The notes under the pieces are model-generated. The model did not search any database and had not been told where the DNA came from. It worked only from the letters and a program-made list of their open reading frames with translations. From the NCBI GenBank assembly GCA_022712895.1, contig JAFLJS010000008.1:1-64000 (forward strand): a stretch of DNA of 64,000 bases. The letters are read 5' to 3'. Source of the stretch: Desulfocapsa sp. Its GTDB lineage: Bacteria; Desulfobacterota; Desulfobulbia; Desulfobulbales; Desulfocapsaceae. How positions within the stretch are numbered: the stretch's first letter is position 1; every line of letters starts with the position of its first letter. The position numbers and the translations under genes are program-made. Positions 50,729-60,151 of this stretch are shown piece after piece.

Positions 50729-53647
50729 ATGACCTATACTACAGGCACGAGCTACAACGGATTTACCTTGAAGAAACACCAGTATGTCAACGAAGTACAG
50801 GCCGACGTATATCTCTTTGAACATGATGTTTTAGGCTGCCCACTGCTCGCCATCAAAAACAGCGATACCAACAAAACCTTTTCAGCAGCGTTTAATACCA
50901 TTCCCACTGATTCTACCGGTGTTGCCCATATCCTCGAGCATTCGGTACTGATGGGATCAAAGAAATATCCGGTGAAAGATGTTTTCGGAGAGATTAACAA
51001 GGGAGGACTCACCACATTCCTCAACGCCATGACCGGAGCAGATATTACCTACTATCCTTTTGCCACCCGGAATATGAAAGAATATTTCAATATTATGGAT
51101 GTGTATATGGATGTGGTTTTAAACCCCGAACTTGCAAAAAGTACCTTCGAACAGGAAGGCTGGCATTATCATCAGGAAGAAGCCGATGGGCCGTTGCAGT
51201 TTCAGGGCGTGGTCTACAACGAAATGAAAGGCGCTTTCTCAGACCCTATTCGTCTAATATTCCATCATATATTTGGTGGACTGATGCCAAACTCCACATA
51301 TGCCCATGAATCAGGAGGAGACCCTAAAAATATTCCAGATCTGAGTTTTGAAGAGTTTTGCGATTTCCATAAGACTCATTATCATCCGTCCAATGCTACC
51401 TTTTTTATCTATGGTGATGCAGATCTTGAAGAAGAACTGGCCTATTTACAAAATAATTTTCTCAAGGCCTTTCCTGATAAAGGAACACGTGCGGAAGTTG
51501 ACCCCGGCAACAGTATCAGTCAACGCACTTATATTGAAGACAGCTACGCCATAGACTCCAACGAGACGGCAGGAAAGACTTTTCTGGCTGTGGCCAGCTC
51601 AGTGTCAACGGTTCAAAACCGAGAGGAAAATGCGGCTTTTCAAATCATTGCCAATATCCTTTTTAACTCGGATGCCTCTCCCCTCAAGAACACTATTATC
51701 AGTAATGGTGTCTGTAAAGACTTTGGGGGCTTCTATCTTTCCACATCCAGTTACAAAACCATGATGGTCACTTACCTTGTGGGCAGTGATCCTGAAAAAC
51801 GTGACACGTTTCTTGAACTCTACAATAAAACACTGACCACCATGGCCAGTGAAGGTCTCGGCTACGACCTGATCCTGTCTGAACTGAACAAATATGAATT
51901 TGGTGTACGGGAAGAGGGTTGCAAGGCACAACGGGGGCTTAACCTGGTGGGCAAGGCGCTACCCGCATTCAAATATGGCACCGACCCCTATGACGCCCTA
52001 CAGATTGATGAGCTTCTGGCGACCATCCGCAAGAAAGCACTGGAAGACAACTACTTTGAAGAACTGATCAAAAAATACCTGCTCAATAATCCAGCAACTG
52101 TTGTGGTCACCCTGCGACCTGATCCTGAGAAACAGGCCAGAGATCAGCAAAAAGAAGCTGCACGACTAGAGGAATACGGCAAGAACCTTGACACAGATGG
52201 CCGGGTGCAACTGATTGCCAGAACTCTGGAACTCATGGAGAATCAGCTGCAACCAAACGATGTGAAAACGCTGGCTCTTTTGCCGCAGTTACAACTATCA
52301 GACCTTGAACAAGATCTCGACTTTCATGAAGCCGAGATAAGAGAACTTGCAGGACGTGAATACATTGTCAGCGAACTTGCCACCGAACATATCTCTTATA
52401 TTGATATCGGTTTCGAAATATCCTGTCTGCCATCAAAATTCCTGCCCTGGCTTGATCTTTTTGCCACCATCGTCACCGAGATCGGCACAAAAAAAATGGA
52501 CTACATGCATTTCGCCAGGGAAATTGGTACCATTACCGGTGGTTTCTCCCACGCTTTCCAATGCCATGTGAAAAAAGGAGATAATGGCAATTTTCGTCCC
52601 ATCCTCTGGTTTCAGATGAAATGTCTACCCGAATATCAAGAACGTGCCATGCAGCTCTTGAGCAATGTCTTTAGCGGCCTCTCTTTGCAGGATAAGAATC
52701 GTATCAAAGAGATTGTGACCAGAGAGCACGCCTGGGCGGAACATGAAGCCCAGAGTGAAGGATACGGCCTCGCCGCATCCCTTGCCTTTGCTCAGTTGAG
52801 TCCTGCTGGCGCATGCAATGAGATGGTGAGTGGCGTGACAAACTATCGTACAACACGGGATCTTGCCAACAATTACCCTGAACAGGAAGAGAAGTTTCTG
52901 GCGGGCCTTGAAGAGATGGGCGGTTATATTTTTAATCGAAACAATCTGATTCTTGGTATCACTGCAGACGAAACGGAAGTTGCCTCTTTTCAAAATCTTG
53001 CCTCGGGACTGATTACTTCCCTCCCGGATACAGTTCACCCAAAACAGGAACTGATTCTACCAAAGCTCCCCAGGCATGAAGCTCTTATCACTTCAGCTGA
53101 GGTCGTTTTTGCTGTACAGAGTGGCAATTTACTTCCTCAAGGAGCTGGTTATAATGGACACTTTGAAGTGTTAAAAACCTACCTGTCTCGAGATTATCTC
53201 TGGAACAGTGTACGGCAGATGGGTGGGGCTTATGGCTGTTTTATTCAGTTCAGCCATATCAGCGGAAATTTTGCGCTCATCAGTTACCGAGATCCACAGG
53301 TGAAAAAGACTTACGACAGTTATGCTGCAATTGCTGATGTTGTCACAAAACTTGACCTACCTGCTGAAGTATTGCAGCAGCTGATCATTGGTACCTATGG
53401 CAATTTCACACCACTGCAGGCCTCTGCCGGAAAAGGAGCACAGGCCCGAAGTGAGTATCTCAACGGCGTGACAACCGAATCTAAACGACAGCGTATCCAT
53501 GAGATTATTTCTACTTCTAACAAGGATATGCGAATATATGCTGAGGCCTTTGCCACCATGCAGCAAAACAGCTATAGAATGATTATTGGCAACAGGAAAA
53601 AGATAGAGGCGGATGCCGCTCTATTTGACACTCTTGGGGAATTATGA
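50729..53647 (+). CDS. M16C metallopeptidase, presequence-protease (PreP)-like
   Basis: 972 residues, the expected length of M16C enzymes. The inverted zinc motif HxxEH is present as HILEHSVLMG (about residue 71), with the later Glu ligand region VYNEMKGAFSDP. Four M16 domains and the M16C hinge fill the rest. It degrades peptides, probably in the cytoplasm since no signal peptide is visible. Its stop overlaps the methyltransferase start (ATGA), so the two are co-translated. Confidence 0.92.
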   Translation: MTYTTGTSYNGFTLKKHQYVNEVQADVYLFEHDVLGCPLLAIKNSDTNKTFSAAFNTIPTDSTGVAHILEHSVLMGSKKYPVKDVFGEINKGGLTTFLNAMTGADITYYPFATRNMKEYFNIMDVYMDVVLNPELAKSTFEQEGWHYHQEEADGPLQFQGVVYNEMKGAFSDPIRLIFHHIFGGLMPNSTYAHESGGDPKNIPDLSFEEFCDFHKTHYHPSNATFFIYGDADLEEELAYLQNNFLKAFPDKGTRAEVDPGNSISQRTYIEDSYAIDSNETAGKTFLAVASSVSTVQNREENAAFQIIANILFNSDASPLKNTIISNGVCKDFGGFYLSTSSYKTMMVTYLVGSDPEKRDTFLELYNKTLTTMASEGLGYDLILSELNKYEFGVREEGCKAQRGLNLVGKALPAFKYGTDPYDALQIDELLATIRKKALEDNYFEELIKKYLLNNPATVVVTLRPDPEKQARDQQKEAARLEEYGKNLDTDGRVQLIARTLELMENQLQPNDVKTLALLPQLQLSDLEQDLDFHEAEIRELAGREYIVSELATEHISYIDIGFEISCLPSKFLPWLDLFATIVTEIGTKKMDYMHFAREIGTITGGFSHAFQCHVKKGDNGNFRPILWFQMKCLPEYQERAMQLLSNVFSGLSLQDKNRIKEIVTREHAWAEHEAQSEGYGLAASLAFAQLSPAGACNEMVSGVTNYRTTRDLANNYPEQEEKFLAGLEEMGGYIFNRNNLILGITADETEVASFQNLASGLITSLPDTVHPKQELILPKLPRHEALITSAEVVFAVQSGNLLPQGAGYNGHFEVLKTYLSRDYLWNSVRQMGGAYGCFIQFSHISGNFALISYRDPQVKKTYDSYAAIADVVTKLDLPAEVLQQLIIGTYGNFTPLQASAGKGAQARSEYLNGVTTESKRQRIHEIISTSNKDMRIYAEAFATMQQNSYRMIIGNRKKIEADAALFDTLGEL

Positions 53648-54258
53648 CAAATAAACATTTTGATAAAGCAGCTGCAACCTGGGACAACAAACCACGCCGG
53701 GTACAACTGGCAGAAAAAATAAGTGCAGCCATTGCCAAACTACCACTCAACACCACCATGAGCGGCATGGAATTTGGCTGCGGCACAGGTCTGGTGAGTC
53801 TGGCCCTGGCGCCAAAGCTGAAAAAGCTGACAGCCCTTGATACTTCACAGGGCATGCTGGATGTACTACAGGAAAAAATTGATGAACAGCAACTGGACAA
53901 TATGCATTGTCTCAACGCGGATATCTTTCAGGATGCATACAGGGAACGATATGATTTGATTATCTGTTCCATGACCTTGCATCACCTTGAAGACGCGGCT
54001 GGTCTACTCAAGCGTTTTTCTGAGCTACTCAATCCTGGAGGATATCTGGCGGTGGCAGATCTTGTTACTGAGGATGGATCATTTCATGATCCGGCAGTAA
54101 AGGGTATTCATCATGACGGATTTTCGACTGAAGCACTGGAGAAGACTCTGACGGCACAGGGTATTATCAATATCCACAGCGATATAGTGCATACCATCAA
54201 AAAAGAGACCACGCAGAAGGAGTATCAGATTTTTTTGCTTACAGGTCAAAAGAAGTGA
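53644..54258 (+). CDS. Class I SAM-dependent methyltransferase
   Basis: 204 residues. SAM-binding motif I GMEFGCGTGLVSL, motif II region ALDTSQGMLDVL, and IICSMTLHHLEDAAGLLKRF typical of the UbiE/small-molecule methyltransferase group. Substrate unknown. Translationally coupled to the M16C protease upstream by a 4-nt overlap. A 12-bp stem-loop lies 44 nt after the stop. Confidence 0.88.
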   Translation: MTNKHFDKAAATWDNKPRRVQLAEKISAAIAKLPLNTTMSGMEFGCGTGLVSLALAPKLKKLTALDTSQGMLDVLQEKIDEQQLDNMHCLNADIFQDAYRERYDLIICSMTLHHLEDAAGLLKRFSELLNPGGYLAVADLVTEDGSFHDPAVKGIHHDGFSTEALEKTLTAQGIINIHSDIVHTIKKETTQKEYQIFLLTGQKK

Positions 54259-54302
54259 CCACTTCCCTCTACAGAGGGTACTTAGTATAATAAGCCAGAA
54301 AC

Positions 54303-54345
54303 AAGAAAGGCTCCCATAGCAGAACCTGTCAAAGGAGCCTTTCTT
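54303..54345. terminator. Strong stem-loop, probable bidirectional terminator
   Basis: Perfect 12-bp inverted repeat AAGAAAGGCTCC (54303-54314) and GGAGCCTTTCTT (54334-54345) with a 19-nt loop, followed on the plus strand by a short T-rich stretch. It lies between the methyltransferase gene (plus) and the PEP-CTERM remnant and ABC-F gene (minus). Confidence 0.6.
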
Positions 54346-54370
54346 TAAGCTATTTATATATCACGAGTTA

Positions 54371-54472
54371 TTAACATTCCTTCCGACGTAACCTGCCACC
54401 AGCAAGACCAACAAGAGCTGCACCAAAGAGTAACATTGTCGCCAGCTCTGCTCCCGCTACGTCATTGGCACA
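54371..54472 (-). pseudogene. Orphan PEP-CTERM tail (gene remnant)
   Basis: A minus-strand frame of 33 codons ending in TAA (54371-54373) and interrupted upstream by TGA (54473-54475) reads ELATMLLFGAALVGLAG and then GRLRRKEC. This is the membrane helix and basic tail of a PEP-CTERM sorting signal; compare EPATMLLFGTGLVGLIG in the intact gene at 57589-58221. The PEP motif itself is degraded to AEL and no coding body is left. Probably the end of a deleted exosortase-substrate gene. Confidence 0.75.
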
Positions 54473-54497
54473 TCAGGGAGCATACGCCACAATTACA

Positions 54498-56111
54498 TTA
54501 ACTCAACTTTTCTCTCAAAGCCTGGACAGCCTCATCTTCCAAATATTCGCCAAAAGGCATCATTCTATCAATGGTTCCATTAGGACAAATCTCAATAATT
54601 CGATTGGCAATAGTTTCTACAAACTGATGGTCATGGGAGGTGAAGAGAATAACCTCAGGATACTCAATAAGCCCATTATTCAAGGCTGTAATAGATTCAA
54701 GATCGAGATGGTTTGTCGGTTCATCAAGGATGAGTGCATTGGCATCAGAAAGCATCATTTTCGACAACATACAACGAACCTTCTCGCCACCAGACAGGAC
54801 GCTGGTTTTTTTCAGGGCTTCTTCGCCTGAAAAAAGCATTTTCCCAAGAAAACCTCTGGCAAAAGTTTCCCCTTCTGTTGGCGGCGTATAGTAACCAAGC
54901 CATTCAACAAGTGTGATATCCTTCTCAAAAAATGCACTGTTCTCTTTGGCGAAATAAGAATGACTCATGGTCACTCCCCAGCGAAAACTTCCGCTGTCCG
55001 CTTCAAGCTCTCCTGCTAAGATCTGAAAGAGAGTGGTTTTCGCCAGATTATTTCGTCCGGCAAAAGCAATTTTCTCACCTTTATTGACAATAAGATCTAA
55101 ATCTTTAAAAATGACCTCACCCTCAATTGATTTGCTCAACCCTTTGATTTCGAGGATAATATCCCCACAGGGACGTCCTGCTTTGAAGTGAATAAAAGGA
55201 TACTTCCTGGATGATGTTGGCATCTCTTCCAGCGTAAGTTTCTCAAGCAGTTTCTTCCTGGATGTTGCCTGTTTTGCTTTGGAAGCATTGGAGGAGAAAC
55301 GCCTGATAAACTCTTTTAACTCCTCAGCTTTCGCCGTTGCTTTTTTGTTGGCATTCTGTTTCTGTTGCAAAACCATCTGGCTTGCCTGGTACCAGAAATC
55401 GTAATTTCCCACATAGATCCTGATCTTGCCAAAATCAATGTCCGCCACGTGTGTGCATACCTGATTAAGAAAATGACGATCATGGGAAACAATTATGACA
55501 GTATTTTGAAATCTGCCAAGAAAACTTTCCAGCCACACAATGGAATCTATATCCAGATTGTTTGTGGGTTCATCAAGAAGCAAAATATCCGGGTTACCAA
55601 AAAGTGCCTGGGCAAGTAATACCCGCACCTTCTCACCACCCTCCAATTCGCTCATCTGTTTGTGGACAAGATCATCCTTTATACCAAGCCCGGAGAGCAA
55701 TACTGCGGCTTCTGATTCCGCCTCATACCCATCCAGTTCTTCAACCTGGGACTCAAGTTCACCACTCCGAATACCATCCTCTTCCGTAAAGTCGGCTTTG
55801 GCATATAAGGCCTCGCGTTCAATGAGCAACTTATGCAGACGCTCATGACCCATGATCACAGCATCTAGAACTTTGATTTCATCAAAGGCAAAATGATCTT
55901 GCTTGAGGACAGCAATACGCTGTTTGCTACCAATGGAAACCGTGCCGTGATCCGGGTCGAAATCACCTGCCAGAATCTTTAAAAATGTTGTTTTTCCTGC
56001 ACCATTGGCTCCAATAAGGCCGTAGCAATTTCCCGGCGTAAATTTTATGTTCACGTCCTGAAAGATCACTCGTTTTCCGTAGGAGAGTGCAACGTCTATT
56101 GCTGTAATCAT
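54498..56111 (-). CDS. ABC-F family ATPase (YkpA/YbiT-like)
   Basis: 537 residues, two fused ATP-binding domains and no TM helix. The N-terminal domain has Walker A GANGAGKTT, signature LEGGEKVRVLL and Walker B ILLLDEPTNNLD; the linker (about 240-300) is basic. The C-terminal domain has a weakened Walker A, GRNNLAKTT, but normal LSGGEKVRCML and DEPTNHLD. A degenerate second Walker A is characteristic of the YkpA-like branch. ABC-F proteins act on ribosomes as translation factors or antibiotic protection proteins, not transporters. Confidence 0.92.
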   Translation of the reverse strand: MITAIDVALSYGKRVIFQDVNIKFTPGNCYGLIGANGAGKTTFLKILAGDFDPDHGTVSIGSKQRIAVLKQDHFAFDEIKVLDAVIMGHERLHKLLIEREALYAKADFTEEDGIRSGELESQVEELDGYEAESEAAVLLSGLGIKDDLVHKQMSELEGGEKVRVLLAQALFGNPDILLLDEPTNNLDIDSIVWLESFLGRFQNTVIIVSHDRHFLNQVCTHVADIDFGKIRIYVGNYDFWYQASQMVLQQKQNANKKATAKAEELKEFIRRFSSNASKAKQATSRKKLLEKLTLEEMPTSSRKYPFIHFKAGRPCGDIILEIKGLSKSIEGEVIFKDLDLIVNKGEKIAFAGRNNLAKTTLFQILAGELEADSGSFRWGVTMSHSYFAKENSAFFEKDITLVEWLGYYTPPTEGETFARGFLGKMLFSGEEALKKTSVLSGGEKVRCMLSKMMLSDANALILDEPTNHLDLESITALNNGLIEYPEVILFTSHDHQFVETIANRIIEICPNGTIDRMMPFGEYLEDEAVQALREKLS

Positions 56112-56206
56112 GTTTTTCCTTATATAGTGATGATAGTTATGCTATTATTCCCATCCGTACACACACAGTGCAACCCTCAATCTTTAAATAATATCGAGAA
56201 TTCACC

Positions 56207-56623
56207 ATGAATGACAAAATAGAGCAGGAACTAAACACGTTTATCGAAGAATGGAAAGCAACACCTGATAAAAAGAGCAATAAGTCTACTTTTTTGCGCT
56301 TTAAAGACTATTTAGCTGCAAAAGATGGCGTCACGCTGGACTTTATTGCCCGGCCGGGAGTCACCTACTCCCTGCGGGCCGTCCATAAAGCACAAACAAA
56401 CAAAGACCTGTTTGTGATGGTCGATGTAATTGAAGACGTGGAACGCTGGTTATCCGTTTGTTTTTATGGCGATATGATCACGGATCCGGACCAAAAGGGG
56501 GACATGGTTCCTGGCGGACTTCTTGGGGAAGATGCCACCTGCTTTGACCTGGAAGAGCTGGATGAAAGCCTGATCAGCTACATCGAGAAACGTCTGGACG
56601 AAGCTTGTGAAAATTGCCAGTAA
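56207..56623 (+). CDS. Hypothetical protein
   Basis: 138 residues, soluble and acidic, no signal peptide. No family recognised with confidence. Distinct segments are ARPGVTYSLRAVHKAQ, VDVIEDVERWLSVCFYGDMI and KGDMVPGGLLGEDATCFDL, suggesting a compact globular domain. It overlaps the CAP-domain gene by 17 nt, so both are translated from one message, although one product is cytosolic and the other exported. Confidence 0.7.
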   Translation: MNDKIEQELNTFIEEWKATPDKKSNKSTFLRFKDYLAAKDGVTLDFIARPGVTYSLRAVHKAQTNKDLFVMVDVIEDVERWLSVCFYGDMITDPDQKGDMVPGGLLGEDATCFDLEELDESLISYIEKRLDEACENCQ

Positions 56624-57146
56624 GTGCAAAATCTGCACGATAGCCTCTCTACTATATGGCTTGCTGCCCGCAGCAGGTTTTGCAATAAGCCCTACTGAAA
56701 TACGTGAGTGGTTAGCCGCCCACAATACCTATCGCCTTAGCCATGGGGTGGCACCACTCAGCTGGTCCACAACACTTGCAGAAAGTGCCCGGCAATTTGC
56801 AGACACCTGTCCATCCGACCACTCTCAATCCGGATATGGAGAAAACATTGCTTGGGCTACAAACATCAGGAGTCCACAATCCATTGTCAAAATGTGGTAT
56901 GATGAGCAGAAAGATTATAACTACGACAAACCGGGATATATATCAGGCACTGGCCACTTCACGCAAATTGTCTGGAAAAGCAGCATAAAAGTCGGCTGCG
57001 CTTACGCAACAAACTGTTCAACCAACTGGCCAAACATGAAAAATACCTGGGTTTGTCAATACAATCCGCCCGGAAATTTTGCCAATCAATTTGCAGAGAA
57101 TGTACCCAGGAAAAATTTACAACCCTACAACAGAGTGCCCAAATAA
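56607..57146 (+). CDS. Secreted CAP (SCP/PR-1) domain protein
   Basis: 179 residues from GTG 56607. A signal peptide (ASLLYGLLPAAGFA) is followed by a CAP domain of the eukaryotic-like PR-1 type: WLAAHNTYRLSHGVAPLSWS, GYGENIAWA, GTGHFTQIVWKSSIKVGCA and WVCQYNPPGNF. The canonical cavity residues (His in AHN, Glu in GEN, His in GHFTQ) and three to four cysteines are present. Extracellular or periplasmic; ligand unknown. Its close resemblance to the PR-1 signature could indicate old inter-domain transfer. Confidence 0.9.
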   Translation: MKIASKCKICTIASLLYGLLPAAGFAISPTEIREWLAAHNTYRLSHGVAPLSWSTTLAESARQFADTCPSDHSQSGYGENIAWATNIRSPQSIVKMWYDEQKDYNYDKPGYISGTGHFTQIVWKSSIKVGCAYATNCSTNWPNMKNTWVCQYNPPGNFANQFAENVPRKNLQPYNRVPK

Positions 57147-57588
57147 GGTGTAGTTGCTAACTTGACCTGGATAGTACAGATAGACTCTGCCTGACACTCA
57201 CAGTGGCAGTGTTTACCTTTGGGCAAGCGTGGAAAAGGTGAACATGCTATTAGTCTGTTCATATTTCTTTCCAAAAAATCCTGTTCGAAATATTTCAGCT
57301 ATGATTGTAAAAAATTAGAAAACATTTTTTTATTACGTATATTCGGGAAGCATCTCAACATCCCTCTATCCAGTAGTGCGAATTATTGCCCCTGCACACC
57401 TCTACTTTGCTCTTTTCCTATTTCCAGTAAGGTGTGCATCAGAAAGATACAGTAGACATGTAACGTTTAAGGATTGCATGAAACTGTAGAACTTATCACT
57501 GGCCATTAACAGCAGAAGGTGGAAACAGAAAAAGCAGAATCAAATGAATGATCCTGCCTTAGGGAGAAGAAGTTTTTTCAGGAAAAAA
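57147..57588. other. Intergenic region without recognised gene
   Basis: 442 nt between the convergent CAP-domain and PEP-CTERM genes. It contains a weak stem (ACACT at 57195-57199 with AGTGT at 57208-57212) followed by TTACC, perhaps a poor terminator for the CAP gene. Otherwise AT-rich with no convincing ORF. Confidence 0.5.
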
Positions 57589-58221
57589 TCACTTTTTCTT
57601 CTTACGAAGCCTTGAGCCTATAAGACCAACTAAGCCTGTTCCGAAAAGGAGCATTGTTGCTGGTTCTGGGACAGGATCTATTAATGTCATTGTACTACTT
57701 ATTGTATTTACTCGTATTGTGTCTGATACATCTTGCCCACCAATCACATCTCTGCCCGTAATTAAGCCGCTAAAAATTTGATCAAATGCAAACATAAAAC
57801 TATAGTTTTCGTAATTTGAAGAGAGTTGTGTCCACGTATCAAAACTTGTACTAAACCCAGTTACGACGTTCCAGTATTCACGGCCCTCAGAACCTTCCAT
57901 CTGGTTAATAAATGTAGTTAAATTGTTATCTAGTGTAAATACAGCATCACCTATAAAAGTTTCGGCACCCTCAAGCCCTGTCTCTGTAAAAGATATCGAC
58001 CCATCACTAGTCCAATAAAAATGCCGCTCAGTACCCGCATCATCATAAGTGGCAGAGATATTGATTGTATCACCTATGTTCCATATGCTATTTGAAGCCA
58101 CTCCACCTAACTCTGTAATTCCTAACTCTAGAGAAGCTGTTACTATCGTGGCATTTGTGTTCATAACACCACCAAACATCAACGCAGCAATTCCTAATCC
58201 GATCAGCAGTTTCTTCTTCAT
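57589..58221 (-). CDS. PEP-CTERM sorting-domain protein
   Basis: 210 residues. Signal peptide (LLIGLGIAALMFGGVMNTNA), a beta-rich body without a named domain, and a C-terminal PEP-CTERM signal: VPEPATMLLFGTGLVGLIG then RLRKKKK. Such proteins are recognised and cleaved by exosortase (EpsH/XrtA) and exported in exopolysaccharide-producing bacteria. No exosortase is in the window. GAGG lies 9 nt before the ATG; a 19-bp palindrome lies upstream. Confidence 0.9.
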   Translation of the reverse strand: MKKKLLIGLGIAALMFGGVMNTNATIVTASLELGITELGGVASNSIWNIGDTINISATYDDAGTERHFYWTSDGSISFTETGLEGAETFIGDAVFTLDNNLTTFINQMEGSEGREYWNVVTGFSTSFDTWTQLSSNYENYSFMFAFDQIFSGLITGRDVIGGQDVSDTIRVNTISSTMTLIDPVPEPATMLLFGTGLVGLIGSRLRKKKK

Positions 58222-58244
58222 TTCTCACGCCCTCACGTAAAATT

Positions 58245-58263
58245 TATAAGATTAATTCTTATA
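58245..58263. promoter_or_regulatory. Palindrome upstream of the PEP-CTERM gene
   Basis: TATAAGATTAATTCTTATA, perfect 7-bp arms around a 5-bp centre, 24-42 nt before the start codon. A candidate operator; the half-site ATAAGA/TCTTAT also occurs in the cyd operator at 25744-25770 but with a different spacing. Confidence 0.4.
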
Positions 58264-58783
58264 GCATAAGAAAAGACCTTTCCACATCGGTATAAATACC
58301 TATTTTTTGATATAAAATCCAACTGCTACGGTGTAGCACTTGGGCTGACGTCTTAATATGTCCAAATTTTTAAAAGGAGGCAGTGGCAAGGTCAAGAGAA
58401 GGGGATGTAAGTTAGGGTAATATGTTTCCTGATATGCGTAACGGCCAGACAATAAGTGAAATAGTGCAGAGCAGATAAGAATGGCCAGTGGAAATATTTG
58501 CAATTTCACATAATGATTAAACCTTACCCTCAGCCTATACAGCTCCAGTTTGAAGATCAATTTTTGAGAGTTAAAACATCTCTTCCCAATATTGATTCAA
58601 GCAGTATCCCAACAAGAGAACATGCCAATGGCAAGCTCTGGAATTTAAAAAAACTCGCAAGTAAAGACTGCTGATGACTGTATCCTGTACTTCTTTCCTA
58701 CCATGGGCTCAGCCTTCCCCCTAAGACCGTTTTTTTTGCAGATACAAGAACCTTATCACCCGTTACACACGTCCAAAACTGGA
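58264..58783. other. Intergenic region without recognised gene
   Basis: 520 nt upstream of the PEP-CTERM gene and beyond the 3' end of the malY-type gene. An 86-codon open frame on the minus strand (58300-58560) has one hydrophobic stretch but no family match or good start signal, and was not accepted as a gene. Confidence 0.5.
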
Positions 58784-60034
58784 CTACCCGCAACAGCGCC
58801 TATCAATAATAGTATCAAGGCTTACTTTAGACGGCTCCCGATCTTTGCCAACAGCCAAAGCCCGTATAAGAGCATCAACAGCATCCTGCAAAACTGTACG
58901 GGAACAGGCCAGATTAAAACGAAAAAAATACTCACCATTCTCCCCAAATGACAGACCGTCGAAGACCATCAGCTTTGCGTCATGTCTGATAACATAGGCT
59001 AACTCTTCATGACTCAAACCTGACGCCTGTAAATCCACCCAGGATACAAAACTGCCCTCAGCCTTACTCACTCTGGCCCATGGGACCCTGGTGGCCAATT
59101 GCTCCCTGAATATCTGATGATTCCTTTCAATATAGGTAAGTACTGCACCAAACCATTCTGTTCCATATGCATAGGCTGCCTCTACCGCAGTGCTCGCCAT
59201 GATATTTGCCCTGGACAGGCCCATCACTCTGATCTTCTCTTGCAGGGTTTTCCTCTGCTCAACATCTGGAACCAGTACAAAGGCAAAACCAAGCCCCGTC
59301 ATATTAAAAGTCTTATCCGGAGAGATTAATTGTACAAAACCCGGCCCTCCATGCCTTACTGCATTGGCAAGAGGAGTATAGATATGCCCACTGAAGATAA
59401 AATCGGAATGAATATCGTCTGAAATCAGGACAACACCGTGATGGTGACACAGTTCAGCAAGTTGTTGCAGTTCATCCATCCTCCATACCCGTCCAACAGG
59501 GTTATGAGGGTTACAAAGGAGCATCAGCTTTGGACTATCATTCACAAACAACGTTTCAAGGCCCGTTAAATCCATGCGCCATGTCAACAACTTCTGATCA
59601 TACAGAAGTGGATTCAACAGTAGTTGTCGGGCATTGTTTTCCACCACTTCAAAAAAGGGTGGGAAAACAGGTGGCTGAATCACCACTCCATCCCCTGGTT
59701 TACTGAAGGCAAGAATTGATAAAGCAATACCATTCACAACGCCCGGCAGATGAAGAATGCTCTCTGTGTCCACCGTAAAACCGTGTTGTTGTAACTGCCA
59801 TGCAGCAAAAACATCGTTCAGACTGTCAGCTGTAAACTCATAGCCAAATATTGGATGCTCGATCCGCCTGCGCATTGCCTGCAGGATGTGTTCATCCATG
59901 GCAAAATCCATATCTGCAACAGAGAGAGAGGTCAACCCTTCACGGGCAATTGTACGAGATCCCCATTTGATACTGTTTGTCTTCGTTCGATCAATGGGAG
60001 TGTCGAAATCAAATTTTGGGTTTTCTAGGGTCAT
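58784..60034 (-). CDS. MalY/PatB-type PLP-dependent C-S lyase
   Basis: 416 residues, fold-type I aminotransferase. The N-terminus KFDFDTPIDRTKTNSIKW and SVADMDFAMDEHI, PLP-contact CNPHNPVGRVW, ISDDIHSDF and the Schiff-base Lys in SPDKTFNMTGLG identify the cystathionine beta-lyase/MalY group. It probably cleaves cystathionine or cysteine conjugates to pyruvate, ammonia and a thiol or sulfide. The C-terminal 20 residues (KDREPSKVSLDTIIDRRCCG) extend past the usual end. GAGGG precedes the ATG. Confidence 0.92.
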   Translation of the reverse strand: MTLENPKFDFDTPIDRTKTNSIKWGSRTIAREGLTSLSVADMDFAMDEHILQAMRRRIEHPIFGYEFTADSLNDVFAAWQLQQHGFTVDTESILHLPGVVNGIALSILAFSKPGDGVVIQPPVFPPFFEVVENNARQLLLNPLLYDQKLLTWRMDLTGLETLFVNDSPKLMLLCNPHNPVGRVWRMDELQQLAELCHHHGVVLISDDIHSDFIFSGHIYTPLANAVRHGGPGFVQLISPDKTFNMTGLGFAFVLVPDVEQRKTLQEKIRVMGLSRANIMASTAVEAAYAYGTEWFGAVLTYIERNHQIFREQLATRVPWARVSKAEGSFVSWVDLQASGLSHEELAYVIRHDAKLMVFDGLSFGENGEYFFRFNLACSRTVLQDAVDALIRALAVGKDREPSKVSLDTIIDRRCCG

Positions 60035-60151
60035 TTTTGCCCTCTATTGTCATTTCTGCTTGCGTTCTGAAGGGTAAGCAGGGGAAAGAGAAGAGTTACG
60101 AGCAGGCCGAAACCTTTTGTTTCTGAATTTCTTCACTGGCGTTCCTCTATT

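Noticed and set aside
57219-57455. 78-codon plus-strand ORF after the CAP gene
   Set aside because: Low-complexity composition, no ribosome-binding site, no recognisable domain.
58300-58560. 86-codon minus-strand ORF between the PEP-CTERM and malY-type genes
   Set aside because: One hydrophobic stretch but no start signal or family similarity; considered non-coding.
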